Notes: a model not told the origin generated them from the letters alone. Shown: positions 7,813-16,802, counted from the stretch's first letter. The stretch is 64,000 nt of DNA from Gemmataceae bacterium (GCA_022842245.1 JALHPZ010000008.1:62001-126000); one strand, 5' to 3'. Made by a program: numbers and translations.

Positions 7813-10800
7813 GTGTGGACGCCGCGCCGGATCCTGATGCTTGTCGTCGGCCTCTTCGCGTTCGGGGCCGCTTACGCCGGGTACGCGCAATTCCTCGGTG
7901 CGATTGACGGCCTGCCCAACCTTCCGGCCAAGTATCTCGAAGCCGTCGATGGTCCGCTCCCGCCGCTGACCTTCAACGAATCGCCGACGATCCAACGGCT
8001 GAAGGACGCCTTCGGCGAGAATTGCGTCGAGATCGAATCCAACTACCCGACGCGGCTCGAACTTCGCGATCAAGGGATCGTCTTCGCCGCCGGCCGGCCG
8101 GACCCGATCGACAACCCGTCCCGCTTCGTGCGCCTCGCCCCGTTCAGCATGGCGCAGTTTGGCAAGCCGAAACCAGGCCAGATCACCGAAATCACCACCA
8201 TGCACGGCGACGAGGCGATCCTCGAACTGGACCGCCCCATCGGCAACGAACGCGAGATGATCGGGGGCAAGGCGAAGATCGTCGGCATGGAACTCCGCGC
8301 CGTCCCGAACACCACCGCCCGCACCGATCCGCGCAACGGCCGCATCTTCTTCACCAACAACCAGCAAACGAACGACCCGAACCGCTACTTCGTCTTCAAG
8401 ACGCCCGGTCCGGTGCATTACCGCACGGCCGATCACCCCGACGTGAAAGCCAACCCCGACTCGCCGCATATCTGGACATCGTCCGTGGTGGAGATCGTGA
8501 ACCGGGACAACCAACCGCGACCATTGCGCGGGGCCGGCCTGCCGTCGGTGCCCCTGACGGCCGACGAGGTGCTGAACGGCAACGTGCTGGCGGATATGAC
8601 GCTGGGCCTACACACGCCGCCGCCGACGATCACGGCGGAAGGGCTGAAGATCCACCTCAAGCCGCGCGATCCCGCACCGCCGAAGCCAGGCGCGAAGCCG
8701 TCGGGCTTCTCCGGCATCGGCCGGATGGTGTTGCAGGAAAACGTCGAGTTCAACCTGTGGAGCGACGGGAAAACCAGCTTCCTGGCCGAGCCGGGGGCGA
8801 AGCCCGCGCCCGGCGCGCCGATCGCCGTGGATCCGTCCTTCGGCCAACTTGCGGCGATCGGCGGCCTCGCCGACGGTTCCGCCATTGCCCGCCGGCTCGC
8901 CTCCAAGTCGTTGATCCGCATCCGAACTCTCGGCCCGTTCCACTACGACTGGGAAAAGCACACGGCGAAGTTCGAGATCGCCGTCGGAGCGAACCCCTTG
9001 CTGCCGAACAACGTGGAGGTCACGAGGCTTTCGCCGCTCGGAGGCCGCGACCACCTCGTCTGCCAGTTGCTGGAGATCGAATTCAACGGCCCGATCGCCC
9101 GTTCCGCGCCCTCCAACCCCTCGGCACCGCCCACTAGCCAGTTCAAGAACCTGCGAGCGACCGGTCCCAGCGTCTACCTCTCCGCCGAGGGCGACGGCTT
9201 GCAGGCGTTCGGCACGGCGCTCATCCACGAAACCGATCCGGCCCGGCGGATGGTCCGTTCGACGCTTCGCGGCGCGCCGCTGGTCGCCGTGCGTCAGGGC
9301 AACCGGCTGGTGACCGGCACGGCTGCGACGCCGACCGCGCCCGTGTCCACGGGCCAACTCGTACTCGAAACGCTGGACCCGCCGCCAAACTCGAAGCAGC
9401 CGAAAACGACTCGGATCGAGGTGCTCGGACCCGGCAAGGTCGATCTTTTCGACGAGGCAACGAAGACCAACACCATGACGGCGAGTTGGTCGCGCTCGCT
9501 GAACCAGACTCGCGAACCGGTCGGCGGCAAGGATTGCGATCTGCTCGTGTTCGACGGCGACGGACGATTCACCGACCCGAAGACCGGTTTCGACCTGAAA
9601 GCCGACACCCTGAAGCTCTGGCTGGAGTCGGGCGCGAAGGGTGCCGGCGAATCCGCCAAACCGGCAAGGGTACAAGGGATCGGCCACGTGCAGGGGCGAT
9701 CCGATGACACGATCATCCGGGATACGGACCTGTTCAACGCGTTCTTCGTGGACGTGGCCAAGCCGATCGGCGTAGCCGCCTCGACGGTGCCGACGCCCGC
9801 CCCGCTCCCACCGCCGTCGCCGAATCCGCCGAAGGGCCTGCCGTTTGCCGAACCGGTCGCAAAGGTGCGGGTCGAACCGCCGAAGAAGAAACCATTGGAA
9901 CTGTCGGCCCGACTCGTGGAAGTTCGCATCGCGCGTTCGCCCTTGCCGGCCGGTCCGAAGGAAAAGCCGGGCGTCCGGCAGGAATTGGATACCGCGCGGT
10001 GTGAAGGCCGCGTGGTCGCCCACCGGGACGCGGCCGACGTCGGTCAGCCAAACGCCCTGCACATCGAGGGAGATACGCTGAACATCGACCACCTGCCGGC
10101 CGGTCACGCGATGAAGGTCGTCGGCACCCTGGCGAAGCCGGCGTTCGTGCAGTTCGAGGAGACGACAATCACCGGTCCGGACGTGGACGTGAACCAGCCG
10201 AACAATGCCGTGGTCGTGAAGGGCCCGGGCCGGCTGCGCATGCCGAGCGCGACCGACCTGGCGGGTACCCCGCTCGCGGAAAAATCCGACATGCAGGTCG
10301 ACTGGCAGCAGGGGATGACCTTCAAGGGCGAATTGCGGACGGCGGAGTTCACGGGCCTCGTGCAGGCGGTGCAGACGCCGCCGGAGCGGAAGCCGAACAC
10401 CTCCGCCAAGTCTCCGATCAACGCCGGCACGTGGCAGCGGTCCTACGTCATCTGCCACCGGCTCTCGGTCGTCTTCGATCGGCCGGTCTACTTCAACACG
10501 ATGAAACGCACGGCGAACGCGCCGGCGCCGGCGCGGCCGGGCGAATCGAAAGAGGCGGCCAAGATCGAACGCGTCCTCTGTGAACCGCAGCCCGAAGACG
10601 ACGCCGAGAAGAACGCGGCCCGCCCCGCGAACTACGTCTATTTCGCGGACGAAACGATCGACCGGAAAACCGGCAAGCATACCAAGGCCCAGCGCATCAC
10701 GGCCAAGTTCCTCGACGTGCAGGTGCAGGAAGCACGCACGCTGATCCATGCGACGGGTCCGGGCGAAACACGAACGCTCCAGATGGGTGCCAAGGAACAG

Positions 10801-11337
10801 ACAACCACTCCCGGCGCGCCGGCCGCGGCGCCCGCCGCCAACGCGAAGGCTGAAGAGGAAATGAAACTCACCGTCGTGCGATTCGCGGAGCGATTGCAGA
10901 TCGAGGACAAGAAGCAGATCTTCTCGAAGGCGGTCTTCACCAGCAACGTGCGGGTCTTTCACATCCCGACCGACCAGTTGGACCTCTCCGTACAGGAACA
11001 CGCCGCCCCGGCGCGGTCGATGGTATTGAAGTGCACCGACACGATGACGGCGACGGAGTACCGCGCTAAGGCCGGGCAGGAGGAACGCCGCACGCTCGAA
11101 GCCGTCGGCGATGCCCGCCTGCGGACCGACGACTACGATGGCGTCGGCCACGTGGTCAAGTACGACGGCAACCTCGTCATCCTTGAAGCATTCGGCGATG
11201 GCCAGGCCACGCTCTACCGCCGGCAGGGCGGCGTCGGACGGGAAAAGGACTACAAGAGCGGCAACCCGCTGACGTACAACACGAAGACCGGTCAGGTCAG
11301 CGGCGCCGAAAGCTCCGGCGGCACGTTCTCGAAGTGA
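7813..11337 (+). CDS. giant OstA/LptC-LptA-like periplasmic protein
   Basis: About 1174 residues, with a short basic N-terminus and one membrane anchor (WTPRRILMLVVGLFAFGAAYAGY), then a long extracytoplasmic region rich in beta-type sequence. It has proline/lysine linkers and repeated stretches on removal or addition of layers (for example the C-terminal YRAKAGQEERRTLEAVGDARLRTDDYDG region). The C-terminal part resembles the OstA/LptA fold, where repeated beta strands build a jellyroll bridge for LPS. Its position right after kdsD-kdsC is where lptC and lptA lie in enterobacteria. Usual LptC and LptA are each about 190 residues, so this would be a strongly enlarged or fused form. The GTG at 7813 follows a GGGGGA sequence; a GTG at 7795 is an alternative. 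Role in LPS export is inferred from context. Confidence 0.55.
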   Translation: MWTPRRILMLVVGLFAFGAAYAGYAQFLGAIDGLPNLPAKYLEAVDGPLPPLTFNESPTIQRLKDAFGENCVEIESNYPTRLELRDQGIVFAAGRPDPIDNPSRFVRLAPFSMAQFGKPKPGQITEITTMHGDEAILELDRPIGNEREMIGGKAKIVGMELRAVPNTTARTDPRNGRIFFTNNQQTNDPNRYFVFKTPGPVHYRTADHPDVKANPDSPHIWTSSVVEIVNRDNQPRPLRGAGLPSVPLTADEVLNGNVLADMTLGLHTPPPTITAEGLKIHLKPRDPAPPKPGAKPSGFSGIGRMVLQENVEFNLWSDGKTSFLAEPGAKPAPGAPIAVDPSFGQLAAIGGLADGSAIARRLASKSLIRIRTLGPFHYDWEKHTAKFEIAVGANPLLPNNVEVTRLSPLGGRDHLVCQLLEIEFNGPIARSAPSNPSAPPTSQFKNLRATGPSVYLSAEGDGLQAFGTALIHETDPARRMVRSTLRGAPLVAVRQGNRLVTGTAATPTAPVSTGQLVLETLDPPPNSKQPKTTRIEVLGPGKVDLFDEATKTNTMTASWSRSLNQTREPVGGKDCDLLVFDGDGRFTDPKTGFDLKADTLKLWLESGAKGAGESAKPARVQGIGHVQGRSDDTIIRDTDLFNAFFVDVAKPIGVAASTVPTPAPLPPPSPNPPKGLPFAEPVAKVRVEPPKKKPLELSARLVEVRIARSPLPAGPKEKPGVRQELDTARCEGRVVAHRDAADVGQPNALHIEGDTLNIDHLPAGHAMKVVGTLAKPAFVQFEETTITGPDVDVNQPNNAVVVKGPGRLRMPSATDLAGTPLAEKSDMQVDWQQGMTFKGELRTAEFTGLVQAVQTPPERKPNTSAKSPINAGTWQRSYVICHRLSVVFDRPVYFNTMKRTANAPAPARPGESKEAAKIERVLCEPQPEDDAEKNAARPANYVYFADETIDRKTGKHTKAQRITAKFLDVQVQEARTLIHATGPGETRTLQMGAKEQTTTPGAPAAAPAANAKAEEEMKLTVVRFAERLQIEDKKQIFSKAVFTSNVRVFHIPTDQLDLSVQEHAAPARSMVLKCTDTMTATEYRAKAGQEERRTLEAVGDARLRTDDYDGVGHVVKYDGNLVILEAFGDGQATLYRRQGGVGREKDYKSGNPLTYNTKTGQVSGAESSGGTFSK

Positions 11338-11344
11338 ACGCGAA

Positions 11345-11369
11345 CGGGCCGGGGTTCCACCCCGGCCCG
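11345..11369. terminator. GC-rich hairpin between convergent genes
   Basis: A perfect 11-bp stem with a 3-base loop (CGGGCCGGGGT, loop TCC, then its complement) lies 7 bp after the large LPS-type gene and 22 bp before the end of the sigma-factor gene. No T-run follows on either strand, so it could stop transcription in both directions only as a non-canonical terminator. Confidence 0.55.
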
Positions 11370-11391
11370 CAGTCGATTCACTGGTCCCGTC

Positions 11392-12918
11392 TCAGTTCAA
11401 TTCGTCGTCCGTGAATTGCTCGAGTCGGCCCATCCGCGTGGGCTGGCGGAGTTTCAGAAGCCCGCGGGCTTCGATCTGGCGGATGCGCTCCCGCGTGATG
11501 CCGTAGTGCTTGGCGACGTCATCCAACGTGCGCGGCGTTCCGTCCTTGAGTCCGTAACGCAATTCGATCACTTCCCGTTCGCGCGGCGCCAGCGATCGGA
11601 GCACTTCGTGAATCCGCTCCTTCAGCAATCGCTGGTCGACGTTTTCGCCGGGGTTGGTCACCTGGCCGTCGGAGAGGAAGTCCTCGACCGAGCGCTCGCC
11701 GTCGCCGCCGATCGGGTCGTGCAGGCTCATGGGCTGCCGGCCGACAAGCCGGAGCGAACGCGTCTCCTCCTCCTTCACGCCGAGCGCCAGCGACAGTTCC
11801 TCGTTGGTCGGCTCCTTGCCGAGGACGAGCGTGAGTTCGCAACGCTTCCGTTCCATTCGAGCGAGGAGGCCGATCTGATGGCACGGCACGCGGACGGTGC
11901 GGGCGTTGTCGGCCAGCGCCCGCTGCACACCCTGTCGGATCCACCAAGTGGCGTAGGTGCCGAACTTGAAGCCGCGGCGGTGCTCGTATTTGTCCACCGC
12001 CCGCATCAGCCCGCGGTTCCCTTCCTGGATCAGGTCGGCGAACGGCAGGCCTCGATTGCGGTAGTTCTTCGCGATCGACACGACCAACCGGAGGTTGGCC
12101 TCGGCGAGGTGGCGGCGCACTTCGCGGTAGGCGGCGCGGCGCTTCACGAGCAGTCGGACCGCCCGCGCCAGTTCCGGCGCCGTCATGTGGATCTTCGACT
12201 GCGCCTCGGCGAGGCGGCGGACGGCATCGGCGTTCCCGCACTCCGCGGCTCGGACAAGATGCTTCATCTCGTCCGCCATGTCGACCAGTTCGTCGGTCCA
12301 ATGTTCCAGGAATTCGGTCCGCGGGGAGAGTTCCGCAATGAGCCGATTGAGCTTCAGCAGGCGTCGGAAACGCAGGCGGCGCCAGATCGGGTCGTCCGTC
12401 GCGCCATGTTCCAGTCCGGCGACGAACGCCACCGATTCCTCGTGCAGCAGGCGGCGCACCAGCGGCAGGTTGTGCGGCATCCGCGAGAGGATCTGCGGGC
12501 GGCTCATCCGCATTTCGGGGCTGGAATAAACGTCGATCGTCGGGTCGACCGGCGTGTTGCCCGCCATCACGCGCTCGAAGGTGAACATCGCACGGCCGAC
12601 GATCCGCGTGCAGAACAGCGCCGCATGACGGAACCGCGTCCGCGCCCGCTCCAGCCGTTCCGCGATCGCCAGCTCTTCGTCCCGCTTCAGGAGGCGGATC
12701 TCGCCCATCTGGCGGAGGTACAGGCCCAGCGCGTCGTCCACGCCGCTGGTCGTTTCCTCGGCCATCGATTCGAGCGGCAAATCGTCGGCGGTCTCGAGGT
12801 CGGTGTCGTCCTCGCCCGGTTCATCCAGGTCGTCGACATCGTCCTCGTCCGGCGGCAGCATCGTGTCGCGCGGCGAGTCGATCAACGCATCGGGGCGGGC
12901 AAATGGCGTGCGGCTCAT
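11392..12918 (-). CDS. RpoD-type RNA polymerase sigma factor
   Basis: A 508-residue primary-type sigma-70 protein. The acidic N-terminus (about 20-55) leads into region 1.2 (DDALGLYLRQMGEI, about 60-95), followed by a long non-conserved insert of about 150 residues. Region 2 starts near 274 (NLRLVVSIAKNYRNRGLPF, DLIQEGNRGL, YATWWIRQ), region 3 lies near 345-420, and region 4 near 434-495 has the helix-turn-helix GITRERIRQIE. The ATG at 12918 was chosen because homology begins there; the open frame extends 114 codons upstream without family character. Planctomycetes often carry several RpoD-like sigma factors, so this may be the housekeeping factor or a paralogue; no symbol is assigned. Confidence 0.85.
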   Translation of the reverse strand: MSRTPFARPDALIDSPRDTMLPPDEDDVDDLDEPGEDDTDLETADDLPLESMAEETTSGVDDALGLYLRQMGEIRLLKRDEELAIAERLERARTRFRHAALFCTRIVGRAMFTFERVMAGNTPVDPTIDVYSSPEMRMSRPQILSRMPHNLPLVRRLLHEESVAFVAGLEHGATDDPIWRRLRFRRLLKLNRLIAELSPRTEFLEHWTDELVDMADEMKHLVRAAECGNADAVRRLAEAQSKIHMTAPELARAVRLLVKRRAAYREVRRHLAEANLRLVVSIAKNYRNRGLPFADLIQEGNRGLMRAVDKYEHRRGFKFGTYATWWIRQGVQRALADNARTVRVPCHQIGLLARMERKRCELTLVLGKEPTNEELSLALGVKEEETRSLRLVGRQPMSLHDPIGGDGERSVEDFLSDGQVTNPGENVDQRLLKERIHEVLRSLAPREREVIELRYGLKDGTPRTLDDVAKHYGITRERIRQIEARGLLKLRQPTRMGRLEQFTDDELN

Positions 12919-13332
12919 GAACGCGGATACCTCGAAGGAAACCGCTACCTCCCGCGCGGCGCGGCCGAATCGGCCGCCAGCATCGGTCGGGGCGGACGTC
13001 ATCCGTGCGCGGGTGGGGTATGGCAGCAGGCGGTTCCGAACGCCTGCCGCGGGGGACCAACAAGAAATTGTACGGTCGGAGGGTCGCCAACCCCAACCGT
13101 CAAACCAGACTCGTGGCAAAACCGGCAGGTTCGGTGCGACCGGGTCGTTCAGGGGGACAGGGATAATATACCCCCGCTTTCCAGCGGGGTCGGATCGAAA
13201 AGTTTTCGGGTCGGGAATCCTGCACAAGATGGGCCGAATGTGCGCCCCGACGTTTACCATCCGAACGACCGTTGCAACCGGACACCTTTCCCCGGCCAGC
13301 GGCTCGCCCGCAAACTCCTCAATTTGCCAATC
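12919..13332. other. intergenic region upstream of the sigma-factor gene
   Basis: No gene is supported in these 414 bp. Near the middle are a GC hairpin (CCCCGC, 6-base loop, GCGGGG, about 13172-13189) and a small perfect palindrome, CGAAAA-G-TTTTCG at 13196-13208. The minus strand has a TATATTAT run at 13170-13163 that could be a -10 region for the sigma gene, but no -35 box at normal spacing. Confidence 0.35.
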
Positions 13333-14508
13333 TTACGACGACGAAGTCGACGAACCGGCGGCGATCAAACCCGCCAGAAACGTCACCGCGTCCCCCTTCT
13401 CCTTGGCCGCGTCCGCCACGGCGGCGAAGTCGCCCACCTGCCGCGCCAGTTCCATCGGGCCGGGGCACGACAGGTTCCGTTCGTCCGCGTGCTCCAGATA
13501 GCGGCGCGCCGCCGCCAGCGCGTCCGCCTTCCGATCCAGTTTCAACAGCAGATTGACGAACACCTCCGCCGGAAACGTGACCCCCTCCGCCAACTCCCCG
13601 GCGATCTTGTCCTCGAAATGCTTCAGCCCGCTCTCCGTGTCCCGCCCCAACAATACCCGCAGGTACGCCGAATAGTCCGCGTACGAGTTCTCGAACGGGC
13701 AGTCGCCCCCGCCCTGGAACTGCGGCGAGAGCCGTTCGCCGTATTCGCTCAGTTCGAGCGCCCGCTCCAGCGACTCCCGCTCCGTCGGCGGAAGTTGGAT
13801 CGCCATCTGCACCACGCTCGACAGGTGCGAGACGTCGATGTGGTACGCGTCCTCCCCGAACAGTTCATCCCGGAGCATCGCGCGCACGCCCTCGCCGACG
13901 GGCAGCCCGCGATGCTCGAGGTCGTTGCGCAGCCGTTCCGCGAGTTGCTCGTAGAGCGTGCGCACGAGTTGGCCGTAGCAATGGTTTCGCAGGTCGGGGT
14001 GGGCGCTCAGGTCGGTGCTGCCGACCATCGTGATGGTCGAGCAGATACCGTGGCGGGAGAGGTAGATGTCGAAGCCGCGCTTCGGGTGGACCTGCTGGTG
14101 CCAGGCGATGTCGACGATCGGGTAGGTGTCGTCGTCGGGTCCGGGTTCGTACTTGTCGAGGGCATCGCGGACCGGGCCGGGTTCGCCGATGAGGCGGAAG
14201 TAGCCCCATGCCCGGGGGAAGTCGTTCTGCGCGAGCAGCGCATGGCCGACCTCGCGCGCCGCTTCCCGGATCGCGGCCTCGTACGGCTCGTGCGTCGCCG
14301 CCGGCAGATCGCTCGACGGACCGGACGGGAACGGCGACACGCCGAGTTCCACCCGTTTGCGCAGCAGTCGCGCGTAGAAGTACGAGTGCCAGTCGCCATC
14401 GGCCTTGAGGCGCTCGCACAGGCGATCGGCCGCGGCCAGCGGACCGGCCGCCGCGAGTTGATCGCGAATCGAATCGAGCGGGCTGGCGTCGGTCGGCGGG
14501 GCATCCAT
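13333..14508 (-). CDS. conserved-looking protein of unknown function
   Basis: I do not recognise this 391-residue protein. It has no signal peptide or membrane helix and looks alpha-helical and soluble. Alanine-rich amphipathic helices at both ends (for example LDRKADALAAARRYLEHADERN near the C-terminus) resemble TPR-type repeats. A central region has histidine and cysteine residues (AWHQQVHPKRGFDIYLSRHG) that could bind a ligand. The 14539-15123 gene lies 30 bp upstream on the same strand, so they probably form an operon. Codon choice is like the neighbours, so it is likely a real resident gene. Confidence 0.7.
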   Translation of the reverse strand: MDAPPTDASPLDSIRDQLAAAGPLAAADRLCERLKADGDWHSYFYARLLRKRVELGVSPFPSGPSSDLPAATHEPYEAAIREAAREVGHALLAQNDFPRAWGYFRLIGEPGPVRDALDKYEPGPDDDTYPIVDIAWHQQVHPKRGFDIYLSRHGICSTITMVGSTDLSAHPDLRNHCYGQLVRTLYEQLAERLRNDLEHRGLPVGEGVRAMLRDELFGEDAYHIDVSHLSSVVQMAIQLPPTERESLERALELSEYGERLSPQFQGGGDCPFENSYADYSAYLRVLLGRDTESGLKHFEDKIAGELAEGVTFPAEVFVNLLLKLDRKADALAAARRYLEHADERNLSCPGPMELARQVGDFAAVADAAKEKGDAVTFLAGLIAAGSSTSSS

Positions 14509-14538
14509 GGATCGGCTCCGAAGGCGGGACGGATTGTT

Positions 14539-15123
14539 CTACGTTCGGCGCGGCGACCCGCCATCGGGCGGGCGGTCCCGGGTCGCCAGCCGCCGGTCCC
14601 GAATCCGCTCCAGTACCATCCGCCGGGCCGTCTCGTTCGCGAGCAGTTCCCCCTCTTCGCCGTCGATGCCTTCCTCCTTCAAACGCTCGCGGACGGTCCC
14701 GACGATCACGGCAAACCGTTTCGTTTGCGCGATCCGCTCGGCCGCGGCGTGATCCTCCGGCAGGAATTCCGGATCGCCTTCGTCCGGTACGTCATCGTCT
14801 TCCGGTTCCTCGACCGGTTGGGGGTCGAAGGCCGGCGGCTCCGGGTACACCGGGCCGACGGTGCCGGCCATCGACTCCACGGTGCCGGCGAGTTCGCGCC
14901 CGTGGCGCAGGCGGGTCTTTTCCAGTTCGAAGATCGCCCGCGCCGCCCGCTCGGCCACGCGTTCGTCCGGGTGCGCCAGTTGGGCCTGGTAGAACAGCAC
15001 CGCCGCGAAGACCGCATCGCCCCACGCCGCCTGCTTGTCTTCGGGCGTGGCCGGCACGGGAATCGGCACCGGCGCGATGTGCCCGGCGATGCGGTTCTGG
15101 ATTCGAGGCGCGGTGGCGAGCAT
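14539..15123 (-). CDS. hypothetical protein with acidic centre
   Basis: A 194-residue unrecognised protein. The first half is helical (AAWGDAVFAAVLFYQAQLAHPDE). The middle is proline-rich and acidic (EEPEDDDVPDEGDPE), and the last third is again helical and charged. No signal peptide or membrane segment. The ATG at 15123 was preferred to one at 15174 because the intervening 17 residues look non-conserved, but both are possible. It precedes the 391-residue gene by 30 bp. Confidence 0.55.
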   Translation of the reverse strand: MLATAPRIQNRIAGHIAPVPIPVPATPEDKQAAWGDAVFAAVLFYQAQLAHPDERVAERAARAIFELEKTRLRHGRELAGTVESMAGTVGPVYPEPPAFDPQPVEEPEDDDVPDEGDPEFLPEDHAAAERIAQTKRFAVIVGTVRERLKEEGIDGEEGELLANETARRMVLERIRDRRLATRDRPPDGGSPRRT

Positions 15124-15389
15124 GGGAATTCCCCGGAAGTCAATTCCGCGGGAGAATTCGATACGAGTGGACAAAAGTCAAGTAAAACAATGGGGATGCA
15201 GAGAACTCGATTTCACGAGCGTCGCGGCGTAAGCCCGACGTGTCTTCGTTGATCCTGAACGCCACGATAGGCAGCCACGTCCCGCTGACGCCGGGACGCT
15301 CGTGTTCGCCGTGTTTTTGTGTTGCACCCGCCGCGTTCGGCGGCCAGAACGGGGCGCATCGTGTCCGTCTCGCGGACGTCGCGCGTGTG

Positions 15390-15473
15390 AACCCCGCGCC
15401 GGTAGCATTCTTCCGTGGCCGGGGCGAAATTCATGGTCCGGCAGGCGACGACGAGTTGGTCGAGGACTTTCAT
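15390..15473 (-). pseudogene. remnant of an IntI-like tyrosine recombinase N-terminus
   Basis: Read on the minus strand from the ATG at 15473, about 26 residues match the start of the SAM-like core-binding domain of integron integrases: KVLDQL, then an ACR-type helix, then FAPATEECYRR. IntI-family enzymes have KVLDQLRERI... followed by S-x-RTEQAY at the same spacing. The match ends abruptly near 15395 and no catalytic domain (R..HxxR..Y) follows, so this is a broken end. It is transcribed away from the small genes at 15660-19312, the orientation of intI relative to its cassettes. The match is short, so a relative such as XerC is possible. Confidence 0.45.
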
Positions 15474-15600
15474 GGGATTGTCCCGATTGCGATAAATCAC
15501 TGTGCAGATAGCCACATCGCAACGCAACAGTATTCCGGGCGGGGAGTTGAATTCGATTGCGGCAACGAAGTGTGGGCGGTAATATCGCAATGCTGTTTGG

Positions 15601-15628
15601 TTTATCCCAATGGCGTGATTGGGATAAA
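15601..15628. repeat. perfect 28-bp palindrome (11-bp arms)
   Basis: TTTATCCCAAT, spacer GGCGTG, then ATTGGGATAAA form a perfect inverted repeat 32 bp before the first small gene of the island. It is AT-richer than its surroundings. It could be an operator, a transcript hairpin or a recombination site; the sequence alone does not decide. Confidence 0.7.
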
Positions 15629-15659
15629 CATCTGTTCGCTGAAGAAGAAAGAGGCGTCC

Positions 15660-16025
15660 ATGAGCTTCGATCTCGGCGTCTGGAAAACCAAGAAGCGGCT
15701 CACCGATGAGGAAGCTGGCGAGTTGTACGTTCAGTTGTGTGAATCGAAGTTCGACGGCGTGACACCACACCCGTCTGTTGACGCCTTCTATGAGGAACTG
15801 ATTTCAAGATACCCTGAGATTGACACAATCGATGAAGACCGCATCGATGATCACGATTATTGTCCGTGGAGTTGTGCACTTGATCGTTCGCCAGGTTCCG
15901 TCATCATGCCGTGCGTTTGGCCTCAAGCTGAGAACGTCGAGAGGACGGTGAGTGCTCTCGCGAAAAAGCACGGGCTCGCGATGTACAATCCCCAAGAGGG
16001 CAAAGTGGTCTATCCTGACTCATAA
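15660..16025 (+). CDS. small acidic protein, possible immunity-type family
   Basis: The 121-residue protein starts at the ATG at 15660. It resembles a widespread uncharacterised family of small proteins that begin MSFDLxVW and end with a HGLxxYxPQ segment (here KKHGLAMYNPQEGKVVYP), with a conserved CPW in the middle (DYCPWSCAL). Such genes often occur near polymorphic toxins or in accessory regions, which suggests but does not show an immunity role. Base composition is clearly lower in GC than in surrounding genes, a sign of recent acquisition. It is the first of five same-strand small genes in the island. Confidence 0.6.
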   Translation: MSFDLGVWKTKKRLTDEEAGELYVQLCESKFDGVTPHPSVDAFYEELISRYPEIDTIDEDRIDDHDYCPWSCALDRSPGSVIMPCVWPQAENVERTVSALAKKHGLAMYNPQEGKVVYPDS

Positions 16026-16030
16026 GAAAA

Positions 16031-16099
16031 GACAGCGAACCAAGTGCTGCTCCAGACGGGCCGCAAAGCCGCCCCGCTGGAGAGCGATCTCGTTCGGCC
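16031..16099. repeat. imperfect inverted repeat, attC-like layout
   Basis: Between the first two small genes, outer boxes GCGAACC (16035) and GTTCGGC (16092) pair. An unpaired stretch of about 9 bp follows, then inner boxes CTCCAG and CTGGAG pair, with further GC pairing around a CGCAAA centre. This outer-box/spacer/inner-box order and the roughly 64-bp size are those of integron attC sites. The outer box reads GTTCGGC, which departs from the attC consensus GTTRRRY at one position, so the call is tentative. Confidence 0.35.
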
Positions 16100-16114
16100 A
16101 CAGAGGACTTGCGG

Positions 16115-16726
16115 GTGGCGAAGCGAAAGAAACCACCGCCGGCCGAGTTGGTGCCCGCTCTCGAGCCGGACACGCGGCAGCGACTGTGGCAGAACGGGTG
16201 GGGGATGACGATGGCGGCGCTCACGCTGGCACCGCTTCGACCCGACGGCACCGAGCCGGTGGCCGAGGGCATCCGCGTGTGGTTCGAGCCACCCCGACAC
16301 GGTTGGCTCTTCCCGCACGTCGATCTGGTGGATTGTGGGGAGTTCGTCTGCCGGGCCTCTGACGTGGAGAACGACTTCCTGGGTGACTTGATCGGGGCGT
16401 TACGCGGTGTCCTTAATGGCACCGAGCCAACGCGGGCCGAGGCGTTCGGCGAGCCGCAGTCGTTCGAGTTCCGCTTTACGCGGGCCGAAGGGGTCCGCTG
16501 CGACATCGTGGCGTACAACAAGTTCGCCGCGTCACCGGTCGAGGAGCCGATCCTGTCACTGGCAGCAGGCGAGCATGGTGTCTGCCGAGCTTTCTGCTTC
16601 GGCATCCGAGAGCTTCATCGGGCGGTGGCGGGCGGGCCGTGGGGGTACTCGCATCCGTTCCCGGCGGACGCACTCGCGGCGCTGTGCGCCGAGTTGGGTG
16701 GGGAGTTCGCAAATGGCCTTGCGTAG
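16115..16726 (+). CDS. hypothetical protein in accessory island
   Basis: A 203-residue protein starting at GTG 16115, preceded by AGAGGA at a good distance (7 bp). After a basic N-terminus it looks like a compact alpha/beta fold. Landmarks are WFEPPRHGWLFPHVDLVD near residue 50 and FEFRFTRAEGVRCDIVAY near residue 115. No signal peptide or membrane helix. I do not recognise the family; the size and the mixed hydrophobic/acidic pattern resemble immunity or SUKH-type proteins, but that is a guess. It is followed by a GC hairpin and an IS110 remnant. Confidence 0.6.
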   Translation: MAKRKKPPPAELVPALEPDTRQRLWQNGWGMTMAALTLAPLRPDGTEPVAEGIRVWFEPPRHGWLFPHVDLVDCGEFVCRASDVENDFLGDLIGALRGVLNGTEPTRAEAFGEPQSFEFRFTRAEGVRCDIVAYNKFAASPVEEPILSLAAGEHGVCRAFCFGIRELHRAVAGGPWGYSHPFPADALAALCAELGGEFANGLA

Positions 16727-16782
16727 GCCAGATGCCGAACCGCTCTCATGGCCCACCGACTTGAGTGAAAACGAAAATCCCT

Positions 16783-16802
16783 GAACGGCCGGTAGGCCGT
16801 TC
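16783..16802 (+). terminator. hairpin after the 203-residue gene
   Basis: GAACGGCC, loop GGTA, GGCCGTTC is a perfect 8-bp stem with a 4-base loop, 56 bp after the stop codon and followed by a pyrimidine-rich TCTCTCGCGTTTCCC. It may be a terminator or part of a degraded recombination site. Confidence 0.45.

Noticed and set aside
11416..15252. Open frame of 1278 codons on the plus strand opposite the sigma-factor gene and its neighbours.
   Set aside because: It is antisense to well-supported genes, crosses several gene boundaries, is Arg/His/Pro-rich as expected from GC-rich DNA, and shows no family motif.
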